Counted from the first letter of the stretch, positions 8,801-16,885 are shown. The stretch: DNA of 64,000 nt from CALGYY01 sp963678485 (GCA_963678485.1 OY782882.1:4154001-4218000), one strand, 5' to 3'. Numbers and translations are program-made. The notes: generated by a model not told the origin, from the sequence alone.

Positions 8801-10129
8801 ACCCCATGGTTCATAATATGATGCAAAAACGCTCAGATCGAAACCAATAAGGAGCTTATAATAATGTTCGTTGAAAATACCGTCATGACCATCGAGGTAA
8901 CAAGGAACAAAGATCACTTTTACTTTATCTTCAGGGCGATTCATCAGGCCATTTTCACGAAGCTTCCGAAGAACCGGATCACCATCGGGATGATGCAATG
9001 CGTGTGTGATGTATTCACCGGGAGTTGGGTGTGGAAAATTCTTTTCAGCCATTCGGTGAAGAATGTGCTCGAGGTGTCCTGCATGACCGGCGGGTACCAT
9101 AATGTAAGCCAGTACATTACGTTGAATATCAGCGTCGCGGTTTATTTGCGCCAGCGCATCAATATAAAGGTCAATTCCTTTATTGAAAAACTCGTATCGT
9201 CCGCTTGAAATCGTGAGCAAACTATCGCGAGGTATCGCCGTCGAGGTCACTGCTTCAGCAACGGCAAAGAGTTTTTCTCTGGCTGCTTCACGTTGTGGTT
9301 GAAAATCCTCAGTGGAAGGAACAAAGCTATCGTCAAATCCATTCGGTGTAACTACATCTACTTCTTTATCAAGCAAATACTTACATTCCCGGGCTGTAAG
9401 ATTGCTGACCGTCGAAAAACTGTCGGCTTGCTGTGCGGCAATCTTCTCAAGTGAGAATTTAGCCACGATGTTAAGATTGTGAGCCAGAGAATCTGCATTA
9501 AATTGCTCCATTTCCCTGTACAAGGGCATACCACAACCGGCAATGGAACGTCCCAGAGCTGTAGCATGTGTTGTAAATGCCAATCCTATTTGAGGAGCTC
9601 TATCTTTGAGATACAGAATTCCGGCACCAGTCATCCATTCATGGAACTGCGCAATCAAATGATCGCTGGAGGAAATATGATAATCATAGAAGCTTTCAAT
9701 GACTTTAGCAGCAGCATATCCAAAAATTGCAGGTTCGGTGTAATCCCACTGTCCACTAAGGGAATCAAGCTGGTACTTTTCCCAGAATTCGGCAAAAATG
9801 GTATCTTTAAGCGCATAATATTGTGTAAAGTCGACTAATATCACGATGGGATTTCCGGCAACATTCCACCGCCCAATCCGAATGCGTAATCCTGTAGCTT
9901 CTGCTGTTTCGCGCCAGGTGCGATAAATGTAACGGTCTTCGATGAATTCCGGATTTTTTCTGGTCTCCATCCAAACATCAGGACCGATCAGAATATATTG
10001 ATCTTTAAGTTCTTTAACCAGTGTCAGGGCTTTCGTGGAAATAACGGTGTGGATTCCACCCACTTTGTTACATACTTCCCAACTCACTTCAAATAGGTAG
10101 TCAGCTTTGCGTAATTTGTCGGCACTCAT
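5855..10129 (-). CDS. Glycogen synthase (GT3) - alpha-glucan phosphorylase (GT35) fusion
   Basis: 1424 aa. Residues 1-560 are a eukaryotic-type glycogen synthase: the donor-site motif KVGGIHTV at 22-29 and the E-x7-E motif in EPWGYTPLE. Residues about 595-690 match the DUF3417 segment that precedes bacterial alpha-glucan phosphorylases (LSGNLWWSWN). Residues about 690-1290 are the phosphorylase, with EASGTSGEK containing the PLP lysine at about 1179 and DGWWAEGY just after. The remaining 130 residues are beta-rich. One chain therefore appears able both to extend glycogen from a nucleotide sugar and to release glucose-1-phosphate. Both active sites look intact. It is cytoplasmic, and complements the second glucan operon at 56266-61197. 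Confidence 0.92.
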   Translation of the reverse strand: MSADKLRKADYLFEVSWEVCNKVGGIHTVISTKALTLVKELKDQYILIGPDVWMETRKNPEFIEDRYIYRTWRETAEATGLRIRIGRWNVAGNPIVILVDFTQYYALKDTIFAEFWEKYQLDSLSGQWDYTEPAIFGYAAAKVIESFYDYHISSSDHLIAQFHEWMTGAGILYLKDRAPQIGLAFTTHATALGRSIAGCGMPLYREMEQFNADSLAHNLNIVAKFSLEKIAAQQADSFSTVSNLTARECKYLLDKEVDVVTPNGFDDSFVPSTEDFQPQREAAREKLFAVAEAVTSTAIPRDSLLTISSGRYEFFNKGIDLYIDALAQINRDADIQRNVLAYIMVPAGHAGHLEHILHRMAEKNFPHPTPGEYITHALHHPDGDPVLRKLRENGLMNRPEDKVKVIFVPCYLDGHDGIFNEHYYKLLIGFDLSVFASYYEPWGYTPLESLAFHIPTITTSLAGFGLWVKSQYPDGHGCIAVLNRDDDNYHDVANGIAAHLKKCIGMPAEAKDTVRHNAWEVSRTALWEHLIKYYYESYNIALEKVEKRADLFRGKQQHDTISELNRIIHAKPTWKKVLIKPSIPEKLQSLKKLSGNLWWSWNTDAQELFASLNPVLWEKTSHNPVAVTELLTLEDYQKLENDQDFNERLQKVTQLFDEYMAAPLLPENDTVAYFSMEFGLHDSLKIFSGGLGVLAGDYLKEASDSCKNIVGVGLLYRYGYFHQTISLLGDQISGAVPQKFSHLPIVPARDTRCGNGNGNDNSQWIKIKIAFPGRTLMAKVWKVEVGRVKLYLLDTDIEDNAMEDRAITNQLYGGDLDMRFRQEVLLGVGGIRLLDALGITPTMYHCNEGHAAFIGMERLRKMVQDDKLTYYQALEVVRASTLFTTHTPVPAGHDAFTEETLRTYIPHYPSRLGISWETFMNLGRLHENDAAEKFSMSFLAARLSQEMNGVSRIHGHVSQKLFKELYPGYFPEELHISYVTNGVHFPTWVNPHMLKLYKEHFPENFMYEQNEAGNWKNIHEVEDSVIWNLRNTMRSELISTLKERLTKEMTLRQESPVNIFKVTGTLNEKALTICFARRFATYKRAHLLFTNLERLSRIVNNPERPVQILYAGKAHPRDGAGQEYIKRIYDISKRPEFIGKIIFIENYGMELAKKLVSGSDIWLNTPTRPLEASGTSGEKAIMNGTINFSVLDGWWAEGYKPGAGWALKEERTYTDQSIQDILDAETIYSILEEEIIPTFYNRDKKGVPVQWVSYVKNTISRIAPYFTMKRQTEDYYSRFYHKMFERAHLMTENDFQTAKEISRWKQKLIRGWESIEVVKTSLTDSTRKPLMIGDSFVAEIELNMNELSGSDIGIEIIFGQKVNDEVEHITYKQEMLMVEHDGSKVRFRCEIPSNRAGVFDYAFRVFPKNPLLPHRQDFNLIKWI

Positions 10130-10218
10130 TTATAAATAGTTAAATTACAGAATATTATAGAATTTTAGCACAATCCAATTCAAAGGAATTTTATAGGTTC
10201 CCATCTCGAAATGCAGGA

Positions 10219-10226
10219 CAAAAATA
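10219..10226 (-). promoter_or_regulatory. Bacteroidetes -7 box upstream of the GT3-GT35 gene
   Basis: On the minus strand this reads TATTTTTG, matching the TAnnTTTG -7 element of the Bacteroidetes primary sigma factor, about 90 bases before the start codon at 10129. No convincing -33 TTTG was seen. The rest of the 166-bp gap (10130-10295) is AT-rich without other signals. Confidence 0.45.
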
Positions 10227-10295
10227 CGATTTTAGCAAGGGCGGTTTTGCTGCCGACAAAGATTTAACGTATTTGTAATCGAATATTAACACTAA

Positions 10296-11192
10296 TCACG
10301 GCACTATGACCTTTAGCGATAGTGGTAAAGTATTGATTGTGATTTCTTTGGAAAGATAGAGATGGTCACCATCGGTATGCGAAATATAGTTCTTTCGTTG
10401 AATAACCTTTACTTCTTTAGTTTTAATCACCTCGAGAAACGGTGTTTTATGAAGTTTTCCCATGAACAACAGCGGTAAAAAAAATAGTGCTGCTAGCATG
10501 GGAGGCTTTTTCATAATGCAAAGGTCTATTAATCCGTCATTTATAGATGCAGTAGGGGCTATTTTCGCGTTAAAGCCAAATTGATTGGAATTGGCAAATG
10601 TGAGCATGAAGGCTCGGCGGCGAAAGGTTCTTCCATCGACATAGATTTTGTACCTTTTCGATTGATAAAGAAGGTATTCGCTTACTGCCAATCGCGCATA
10701 TGAAAAGAATCCTCTTAGTTTGCTTGATGCAAATTTTTCGGCAACCCAGGCATCAAAGCCGAGACCCGCCACACTGACGAACAAGGTACCGTTAATCGTG
10801 GCCGTATCAATGAGGGTAGTTTTCATCCGGGCTATTTTTTTCAGTGCTTTTTCCTTGTTGAAAGGAATTTTAAGGAAATGAGCCAATCCATTTCCACTGC
10901 CTGCGGGAATAATCCCAACCGCTGTTTCCGACCCAATTACGCCTCTCGCCACTTCATTTATGCTTCCATCGCCACCAATGGCCACCACCGCATCATATCC
11001 AAGATCAGCCGCTTCCCGCGCAAGGTCAACAGCATGCCCTGCAGCCTCAGTATATTTAATATCAAATTCAATATCAAATGGTTGCATCGTTCTTTCGATA
11101 AGCGAAGGAATCTTATTGCGTTTACCAATCCCTGAAATGGGGTTGATAATAAAGCGTATCCGCTTATGATATGTGCTTGAGGATATTGTCAT
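10296..11192 (-). CDS. Diacylglycerol/lipid kinase (YegS/DgkB family)
   Basis: 298 aa, the normal length. The catalytic domain shows INPISGIGK near residue 17, the nucleotide-binding GGDGS at 73-77 and GSGNG at 98-102. The C-terminal half is the beta-rich domain of the family. Members phosphorylate diacylglycerol or related lipids at the membrane. The start overlaps the stop of the LtaS/MdoB-like gene by four bases, so the two are translationally coupled. Because such phosphotransferases release diacylglycerol from phosphatidylglycerol or phosphatidylethanolamine, recycling of that product by this kinase is a likely link. Confidence 0.88.
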   Translation of the reverse strand: MTISSSTYHKRIRFIINPISGIGKRNKIPSLIERTMQPFDIEFDIKYTEAAGHAVDLAREAADLGYDAVVAIGGDGSINEVARGVIGSETAVGIIPAGSGNGLAHFLKIPFNKEKALKKIARMKTTLIDTATINGTLFVSVAGLGFDAWVAEKFASSKLRGFFSYARLAVSEYLLYQSKRYKIYVDGRTFRRRAFMLTFANSNQFGFNAKIAPTASINDGLIDLCIMKKPPMLAALFFLPLLFMGKLHKTPFLEVIKTKEVKVIQRKNYISHTDGDHLYLSKEITINTLPLSLKVIVP

Positions 11193-13135
11193 GGTTTGGC
11201 CGTGAGCTGATTATTGATTACACGGGTGAAATAGGTTTGCAATATAGCTTTAATTAGCGATTCCTGTTTTAGGTACGAAATCGTTGGGTCATTAATTAGA
11301 TTGTTTCGCAGGTAAGGATCGGTGCTCAACTGGTAAACGGCAAGGACCTTTTCACCATTAAACTGCAATAGTATATTGTTGTATATCAACTGATAAACAT
11401 TATTGAAGTAACAGATATCAAAATGCTTGGCACTGGGCTGAAACACACTTTCACCAAAAGAGAAAAAGGGCTTGGGATATTTCAGGTAGTCGAGCACAGA
11501 TGGCAGAATATCAATCTGTTGAGTAATAATCTCTGACTGTCCTTTTAAGCGTTCCGAGCCATCGTAATACATTATTGGAATTGCCAGATTGCCCAGACTG
11601 TTTTGATAGTATTCATAATGAGTTGCCGAAGAATGATCGCTGGTAATGACAAACAAGGTATTTGAAAACCATGGGGTTTTGGATGCTTCCGCAAAGAATT
11701 CCTTAAGTGAGAAATCGGCATAGCCAATACTTTCGTGAATTTCAACGGTGCCTTTATCGAATTTTCCTTTGTATTTTTCAGGAATAGCGTATGGATGGTG
11801 AGAACTTAGGGTAAAGATGGACGCTACAAAAGGTTGTTTTAATGTGCTCAATGTGTGGGAAGTATACTGGAGAAATTGTTCATCCCATATACCCCAGTTG
11901 CCATCAAAATCTGCGTCGTTACCATATTCTTTGCGCCCATAGTACTTATCAAAACCTGCCAACGAGGCAAAGGCGTCGAATTGCATGGTGCCATTGGTTC
12001 CACCATGAAAAAAGGCGCTTTGGTATCCGTATGGCTTCAATAAAATAGGCAGCGAGTTGATTGTATTTCCGGCGTAAGACGATGTAATATAGGGCTTTTC
12101 CATCAGGTTAGGCAGGGATGCAAGAACTGCAGGTATGCCCTCAATCGATTTTTTTCCGTTCGAAAATGCTTTCGGAAAGCTCCACGAGAGTCTGCAGAGC
12201 GAATCAAGAAAGGGTGTATATCCTTTGTATGTTGAATGATCAAGGGTATCGTTCCCAAGCCCCATTGCTTCCTTAGAAAAACCTTCAAGGATGATGATTA
12301 CAACGTTTTTCTTTTGCAAACTATCCGGCTGATTATGGTATTGATGCACAGGATAATAAATATCCTTCAATACATTATCATTAGCATAATACTCTTTGAT
12401 TTCAAGTTGTTCGCTGCCAATGGTTTGTAAAATAGTAAAGGGAGTATTCAACACCAATGGAATGTTCTGAGCAGTGGTATATTCACCGGCGGAAATAATA
12501 TTGATTGGCCTAAGCTGAATACCGCCCCGACTCCCAATAACTCCAACAATCAAAACTATAGCAAGATACAAGGTATTTTTTAAATAAAAAGTGAGTCTGT
12601 TTCCAACGGGCAGCAATACTCCTTTAGTACAATTATACAGATAGATCAGCGCAAGCATCAGTAAAGCCCAGATAGCGAAGATGTACCAAAAATCAGCGAG
12701 ATAGTTGGGTAGCAATCGGAAGAAGTCTCCACCACCGCCAATAGAAACTAAATCAAATACATCCGCAGTTGTCCTCTTAAGGGTATAGGGGAAATAGACG
12801 CAATCAAGGCAATTTCCCATTAGGGCTGCACCATTAATAGTGAAAAATAAAATGCTGAGAATCAGTCTGTACCACTTTTTTACTCTGAAAGGAAAGGGAG
12901 CTAGGCTTAAAATTATAAAAGGGGCATTGAATATTATGATGGCCGAAAGGTCAAATCGCATTCCACTGAGCAATACCATTAGGAGGCTGCTAAAATGCTG
13001 TATGTTAAACATGTGGAAATTGAAGGCCAAAAAGATTAGCCTGCAAACAGTGAATAGCAGCAATAAAATCATCACACGTAAAACAATGACAATGTGCTGG
13101 TTCTGGGAACTGAGTCGGCCTTGCAATCGGTTCAT
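11189..13135 (-). CDS. LtaS/MdoB-like membrane phosphotransferase (sulfatase fold)
   Basis: 648 aa. The N-terminal 230 residues hold about five membrane segments; the rest is a periplasmic alkaline-phosphatase/sulfatase-fold domain with the metal-site motifs IIILEGFSKEA, GTNGTMQFDAFA and ITSDHSSA. The nucleophile region reads SNGKKSIEGIP; the Thr used by S. aureus LtaS is Lys here, so the adjacent Ser is the probable nucleophile (inference). The family moves phosphoglycerol or phosphoethanolamine from lipids to glycans or lipids outside the inner membrane. It overlaps the downstream lipid kinase by four bases. The acceptor is unknown. Confidence 0.85.
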   Translation of the reverse strand: MNRLQGRLSSQNQHIVIVLRVMILLLLFTVCRLIFLAFNFHMFNIQHFSSLLMVLLSGMRFDLSAIIIFNAPFIILSLAPFPFRVKKWYRLILSILFFTINGAALMGNCLDCVYFPYTLKRTTADVFDLVSIGGGGDFFRLLPNYLADFWYIFAIWALLMLALIYLYNCTKGVLLPVGNRLTFYLKNTLYLAIVLIVGVIGSRGGIQLRPINIISAGEYTTAQNIPLVLNTPFTILQTIGSEQLEIKEYYANDNVLKDIYYPVHQYHNQPDSLQKKNVVIIILEGFSKEAMGLGNDTLDHSTYKGYTPFLDSLCRLSWSFPKAFSNGKKSIEGIPAVLASLPNLMEKPYITSSYAGNTINSLPILLKPYGYQSAFFHGGTNGTMQFDAFASLAGFDKYYGRKEYGNDADFDGNWGIWDEQFLQYTSHTLSTLKQPFVASIFTLSSHHPYAIPEKYKGKFDKGTVEIHESIGYADFSLKEFFAEASKTPWFSNTLFVITSDHSSATHYEYYQNSLGNLAIPIMYYDGSERLKGQSEIITQQIDILPSVLDYLKYPKPFFSFGESVFQPSAKHFDICYFNNVYQLIYNNILLQFNGEKVLAVYQLSTDPYLRNNLINDPTISYLKQESLIKAILQTYFTRVINNQLTAKP

Positions 13136-13203
13136 TGTTTTCGAAAACGGTCGTTGAATGACTTAATGTATTGATATTGTTGATTAAAGTGGGAGCAGAG
13201 TCG

Positions 13204-13845
13204 TTATTCTCTTACCACGGTGGCAGTGTAGGATGTTGTAATATTGTTGATGATTTCGCCGTATTCAATTTCAAGACGATTGTTATTCATTTGTATTCCA
13301 TTGCCATAGATTCGTATGTTGAGGTTTTCGGTAGGGCCAACATAGTATTGCAACGAGTCGATCGTAATTAGGTTCGCGTTAATTCGGGCTTGCACGGGTG
13401 CATTTTCGTAATTGCTGAATTGTGTAAAGGTGAAAAGACGATTTTCTGTAGTGGAGGCATTCAGCGTTTCTATATAAATTGTATCTGGGGTACCACTGCC
13501 ATCCGGATATTTGTAAAATGACCAATTGCCATTCAGGTACTCAAGCTCATTATAAACGACAACGGTTCGTTCGGTTGTGGCTACATTTCCAAATTCATCA
13601 GTGGTACTTGCTTTAACTTTATAACTTCCTACTTCATTAACATTTACGGCGCTTACATCAACTGTTGCTTCAAGCACTTTATTCATGTAATCAAGCCCAT
13701 ATGCACCGGCATCTGTATAGGGTTGATTTAATATATGACGCACCATTTCATCACCCTTTAACACGATTTTAACCTCATGGGATGAGTCTTTCTTACAAGC
13801 AACCAATAAGCAAATCAGGCAAATCAGGCCGAGCGATTTTTTCAT
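13204..13845 (-). CDS. DUF5011-type lipoprotein (array member 5)
   Basis: 213 aa. The signal peptide ends in a lipobox, LVAC (Cys17), followed by KKDSS. An Ig-like DUF5011 domain spans about residues 28-98 (PYTDAGAYGLDYM, then VGSYKVKASTTDEFGNVATT). The remaining ~110 residues are a beta-rich domain with alternating hydrophobics, similar in layout to the other long members of the array. It is the last of five genes in a row on this strand. It should be an envelope lipoprotein. DUF5011 domains are widespread in surface proteins; no ligand is known for these. Confidence 0.8.
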   Translation of the reverse strand: MKKSLGLICLICLLVACKKDSSHEVKIVLKGDEMVRHILNQPYTDAGAYGLDYMNKVLEATVDVSAVNVNEVGSYKVKASTTDEFGNVATTERTVVVYNELEYLNGNWSFYKYPDGSGTPDTIYIETLNASTTENRLFTFTQFSNYENAPVQARINANLITIDSLQYYVGPTENLNIRIYGNGIQMNNNRLEIEYGEIINNITTSYTATVVRE

Positions 13846-13856
13846 AACTCTCTTGA

Positions 13857-14195
13857 TTAAAATATCGTTACAATCACAGTTCTGCTCACTTCAGTGGCCT
13901 TATTCCCCGCATTATCAGCAACATTGTAAGTGACATGATAGGTTCCTTCTACACTGGTTTGAACTAAACTGATGGCCTGAATGCGACTGCTGATATCTCC
14001 ATCGGTCTCATCCAGGGCTGTGGCGCCGGGATCGGTAAAGGTTGAGTCCTTTTCAACATACATAGGGCTGCTGCCAATCAATGATATAACTGGAGCGGTC
14101 GTGTCCTTTGGAGTATTGTCTTTCTTACATGAGGCAATCATGAAAAACACAAATAAAAGTGTAATCGAACCTGCAATAATACCAGCCTTTTTCAT
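13857..14195 (-). CDS. Short DUF5011-only lipoprotein (array member 4)
   Basis: 112 aa. The start is placed at 14195, where MKKAGIIAGSITLLF begins a signal peptide with lipobox IASC; a longer upstream start would overlap the previous gene's stop. One DUF5011 domain follows (FTDPGATALDETDGD, then EGTYHVTYNVADNAGNKA), and the protein ends right after the last strand (TVIVTIF). Unlike the other four members it lacks the C-terminal ~100-residue domain, so it is either a minimal form or has lost that part. The gap to the next gene is 11 bp, consistent with an operon. Confidence 0.75.
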   Translation of the reverse strand: MKKAGIIAGSITLLFVFFMIASCKKDNTPKDTTAPVISLIGSSPMYVEKDSTFTDPGATALDETDGDISSRIQAISLVQTSVEGTYHVTYNVADNAGNKATEVSRTVIVTIF

Positions 14196-14214
14196 AATTA
14201 ATAATTTTAAGACG

Positions 14215-14874
14215 CTAATTAACAATCTTGTACGTGCTTTGACCATTTATTACATTCCCCGAGGTACTGTCCATAAACGACAATTGAATCTTCAGTGTAT
14301 CCAAGATAGAGATCGTACCAATTCCCGAAAAGTAATGAGTAATTCCCGATAACTGATTGGTCTGCTTAGGTATATTAATCATATTATCAGTAATATCCGC
14401 ATAAACAACGGCATTTGCTTTATGTGCAAAGGCTTCAATCCACACCCTATGGTTTAAAGTCGTTGAGGTGCTGAGGATGGCAGGAAAAATCGTTGTATCA
14501 GAAGTACTTAGAGATGTCAGGGTGAAGTTGCCACAATAGGTAGAGGCTTCATTATTCACATGAACTACCCGAAGTGCTTCACCACGATTGCCGGCGGCAT
14601 CGGTCGCATTATAAGTAATGATATATAATCCTTCGAAATCGGTATTGACACTTCCGCTGATTTCCACCGTCAGATTACCGTCTTCTATGTCGTTTGCAGT
14701 AGCCCCATCTTCTACATATACCGAATTCAAAGCCAGATTTATATCTGCGTCTCCTTTAAGTGTTACTACAGGTACGTTTGCATCCTTTTTTTTGCATGCA
14801 GTGAAGCTAAGAATTGTAACAAAAAGGACAAAAGTATATCGTGTAATGTGGTTTCTATTGAACAAATTTCTCAT
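14215..14874 (-). CDS. DUF5011-type lipoprotein (array member 3)
   Basis: 219 aa. The signal peptide has lipobox FTAC and is followed by KKKDAN. The Ig-like DUF5011 domain covers about residues 35-108 (YVEDGATANDIEDGNLT, then NATDAAGNRGEA). A beta-rich C-terminal domain of about 110 residues starts at YCGNFTLTSL. Stop-to-start spacing is 11 bp upstream and 19 bp downstream. Sequence between members is well diverged outside the DUF5011 core, so the duplication is not recent. Confidence 0.8.
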   Translation of the reverse strand: MRNLFNRNHITRYTFVLFVTILSFTACKKKDANVPVVTLKGDADINLALNSVYVEDGATANDIEDGNLTVEISGSVNTDFEGLYIITYNATDAAGNRGEALRVVHVNNEASTYCGNFTLTSLSTSDTTIFPAILSTSTTLNHRVWIEAFAHKANAVVYADITDNMINIPKQTNQLSGITHYFSGIGTISILDTLKIQLSFMDSTSGNVINGQSTYKIVN

Positions 14875-14885
14875 GAATAATTGAA

Positions 14886-15533
14886 TTACGGTCTGACGTA
14901 ACTACCATTTCCCGAAACTGGAATTCCTCCTTTAACCCTGGTGTAAGTTATCGACATGCTGGTATCGCTAAAATATCCGAATCCGGTAAATTCATAATAT
15001 TCCAGTGGATTTCCGCATAGCAAGGTTTGCTGAGGGACCGTAATTGTAGATCCGGCGATGGTAGCCATGGCTCCAGCATTGTCTAAATAACCAAAGCGAG
15101 TAAAAAGTATTGTGTTGTATGCTGTTGCTGAGATAGTAATACTATCGGTATAGGAAGGTGAAGTGCCGTCGTCGTTAACGTCCACTACATTATATTTCCC
15201 GGCAAGATACTGGGCGGCGTCTACAATAACGATACGGTCTGCAACTGCAGTATTGCCGGCGGCGTCTGTTGCTTTGTAGGTAAGTGTCTGTTCCCCGGCT
15301 GAGGATAGATTTACAGTCCCATAAACAGTTACAGTAACTTCTCCGTCGATTTCGTCAATTGCGCTGAATCCCGGATCAACGTAGTCAGTTGCAGATTTGT
15401 AAATAACCACCTGTGGATTTGCACCTTTAAGCGAAATGATAGGTTTGGAAGTGTCGTCGGGATGGCAGCTTGAAAACGATAACAGCATCACCGAAAGGGC
15501 GATGAGCGTAAGTAATCCGCTTTTGCTTTTCAT
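14886..15533 (-). CDS. DUF5011-type lipoprotein (array member 2)
   Basis: 215 aa. The N-terminus MKSKSGLLTLIALSVMLLSFSSC has a lipobox (FSSC). The DUF5011 domain is at about residues 33-104 (YVDPGFSAIDEIDGEVT, then YKATDAAGNTAVA). The C-terminal beta-rich domain opens with YLAGKYNVVDVNDDG, closely resembling FLAGTYTVEDFVGS of the next member, so these two are the closest pair in the array. A terminator-like hairpin lies between this gene and the upstream member, so transcription of members 2-5 may start separately. Confidence 0.8.
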   Translation of the reverse strand: MKSKSGLLTLIALSVMLLSFSSCHPDDTSKPIISLKGANPQVVIYKSATDYVDPGFSAIDEIDGEVTVTVYGTVNLSSAGEQTLTYKATDAAGNTAVADRIVIVDAAQYLAGKYNVVDVNDDGTSPSYTDSITISATAYNTILFTRFGYLDNAGAMATIAGSTITVPQQTLLCGNPLEYYEFTGFGYFSDTSMSITYTRVKGGIPVSGNGSYVRP

Positions 15534-15610
15534 AGGGTTTATATTTACTGATTTGAAAAGTAAAGATACAACAAATATAATCCGGTAAGGCGTCAGCCTG
15601 CTTTTTTAGC

Positions 15611-15649
15611 AAAAAAAAAGAGGCTGATTGCTCAGCCTCTTTTTTTTTT
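15611..15649 (-). terminator. Rho-independent terminator after DUF5011 member 1
   Basis: An 8-bp stem GAGGCTGA/TCAGCCTC (15620-15627 and 15632-15639) with a 4-base loop is flanked by A- and T-runs on both sides, so it can act in either direction. It lies 12 bases beyond the stop of the gene at 15661-16323. Confidence 0.85.
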
Positions 15650-15660
15650 GTTGGAATATC

Positions 15661-16323
15661 TTAGTTTAATGTATAAACATCATGGCTAGTAAATGTACCA
15701 TCAGAACTTACGTCAGTAAAGTTAATGGTAAAAGTGTTGCTGTTTGAGAATGTACCCGATCCACTAAAGGTATGATCCTTATTGTTTGGGGTAAGTCCGC
15801 AATTGATAGTCTGTGAAGGAATAGTAATGGTAACACCATCAATAGTTCCATAAACGGTAGCGTTAGAATAGAAACCAAATTTGGTGAAATTGATTCTATT
15901 GTAGGTTGCGCTTGATGCAGTAATAGTTTCTGGATAGGTTCCGGTTGAAGTACTTCCAACGAAATCTTCTACTGTATATGTACCAGCGAGGAATAAACCA
16001 CCATCAACGGTAACTGTACGAGCTGCTGTGCCACTATTACCTGCTGCGTCAGTTGCTGTATAATTAATGATATACTCACCAGCTTGATTCATATTTACTG
16101 TTCCATTTGCAGTGGTAGTTAAATTACCATCTTCTACGTCAGTTGCAGTTGCACCTAAATCGGTGTATGCAGAAGCAGAAAACTGCTCAACCCTGTTGTG
16201 AGCTGCATCGTCGCTTGTAATTGTAACAGTAGGTTTGCCAGTGTCTTCAGTGGTACAACCGCTCATAAGAGCCATTCCACTAACGAGTACAACAGATGAA
16301 AGAACTAAAACTAACTTTTTCAT
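15661..16323 (-). CDS. DUF5011-type lipoprotein (array member 1)
   Basis: 220 aa. The signal peptide has lipobox MSGC and is followed by TTEDTG. DUF5011 is at about residues 30-108 (YTDLGATATDVEDGNLT, then NYTATDAAGNSGTA), then a beta-rich C-terminal domain (FLAGTYTVED to the end) rich in Thr, Ser and Asn. It is the first of five related genes and has its own -7 box upstream and terminator downstream, so it is probably expressed as a single unit. It is predicted to be an exported envelope lipoprotein with unknown partner. Confidence 0.82.
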   Translation of the reverse strand: MKKLVLVLSSVVLVSGMALMSGCTTEDTGKPTVTITSDDAAHNRVEQFSASAYTDLGATATDVEDGNLTTTANGTVNMNQAGEYIINYTATDAAGNSGTAARTVTVDGGLFLAGTYTVEDFVGSTSTGTYPETITASSATYNRINFTKFGFYSNATVYGTIDGVTITIPSQTINCGLTPNNKDHTFSGSGTFSNSNTFTINFTDVSSDGTFTSHDVYTLN

Positions 16324-16396
16324 AAATTGGTTTTTTGGGTTAATAAATGTATGTATTAATGATTATTTTTAACTGTGATGTTGCTAAAAAGTTTTG

Positions 16397-16404
16397 CAAA
16401 GGTA
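16397..16404 (-). promoter_or_regulatory. -7 box for DUF5011 member 1
   Basis: The minus strand reads TACCTTTG, a full match to TAnnTTTG, about 75 bases upstream of the start at 16323. No -33 TTTG was seen at the expected distance. Confidence 0.5.
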
Positions 16405-16457
16405 AAAAAAAAAGCAAAAAAAAGTGCTAAATTTCTTTTTTCAATGAATATTGTTAT

Positions 16458-16465
16458 TAATTTTG
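16458..16465 (+). promoter_or_regulatory. -7 box of repeat lipoprotein 1
   Basis: TAATTTTG in the context GTTATTAATTTTG. Close to the same element precedes the two paralogues (16907 and 18559), each 35-40 bases before the ATG. Confidence 0.55.
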
Positions 16466-16499
16466 TCGCCTAGGTTAACCAAAATTTAATTTTACTCTC

Positions 16500-16805
16500 A
16501 TGAAAAAATTGTTCAGTTTGCTCGTGATTGCTGGTATGGCAGCTATGGTTGCTTGTGGTCCCAGCGCAGAAGAAATTGCTGCAAAAGAAAAAGCTAAAGC
16601 CGATTCTATCGCTGCAGTTCAAAAAGCTAAAGAAGATTCTATCGCTGCTGTTGCAAAAGCAAAGGATGATTCCATTGCTGCTGCTGTTAAGGCAAAAGAA
16701 GATTCTATCGCTGCTGCAAAGGCTAAAGGTGGTAACAAAGGTGGTACAAAACCTACTACTAAGCCAACAACCCCAAAACCAAACATGCCATCTGGTAAAG
16801 GTTGA
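16500..16805 (+). CDS. Lipoprotein with KAKEDSIAA repeats (paralogue 1)
   Basis: 101 aa. The signal peptide has lipobox MVAC (Cys19), followed by GPSAEEIAAKEKAK. Residues about 33-75 are four copies of an 11-residue unit, KAK(A/E/D)DSIAAVx, highly charged with Ala/Ile at fixed spacing, as expected for a hendecad-type helical coiled coil. The tail is a Gly/Lys/Pro/Thr stretch (GGTKPTTKPTTPKP) that looks disordered. Overall design (lipid anchor, short Ala-rich helix, basic tail) recalls Lpp-type envelope spacers, but there is no detectable Lpp motif; this is an analogy only. A promoter and terminator of its own make it a single transcript. Confidence 0.75.
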   Translation: MKKLFSLLVIAGMAAMVACGPSAEEIAAKEKAKADSIAAVQKAKEDSIAAVAKAKDDSIAAAVKAKEDSIAAAKAKGGNKGGTKPTTKPTTPKPNMPSGKG

Positions 16806-16821
16806 TATTGAGCAAGTTATT

Positions 16822-16850
16822 AAAAAAAGGACGCCTCGGCGTCCTTTTTT
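16822..16850 (+). terminator. Terminator after repeat lipoprotein 1
   Basis: Stem GGACGC/GCGTCC (16829-16834, 16839-16844) with loop CTCG, preceded by an A-run and followed by six T. Confidence 0.85.
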
Positions 16851-16885
16851 GTTGATAAAGATGTTAAAAAAAATCAGAAAAAAAC

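Noticed and set aside
13857..14246. Longer start for DUF5011 member 4 at 14246
   Set aside because: It would overlap the upstream gene by 32 bp and put 17 extra basic/hydrophobic residues before a clean signal peptide.
16600..16740. Tandem ~33-bp repeats considered as a CRISPR array or satellite
   Set aside because: Repeats are in frame inside a lipoprotein gene with no unique spacers between them; they encode the 11-residue protein repeat.
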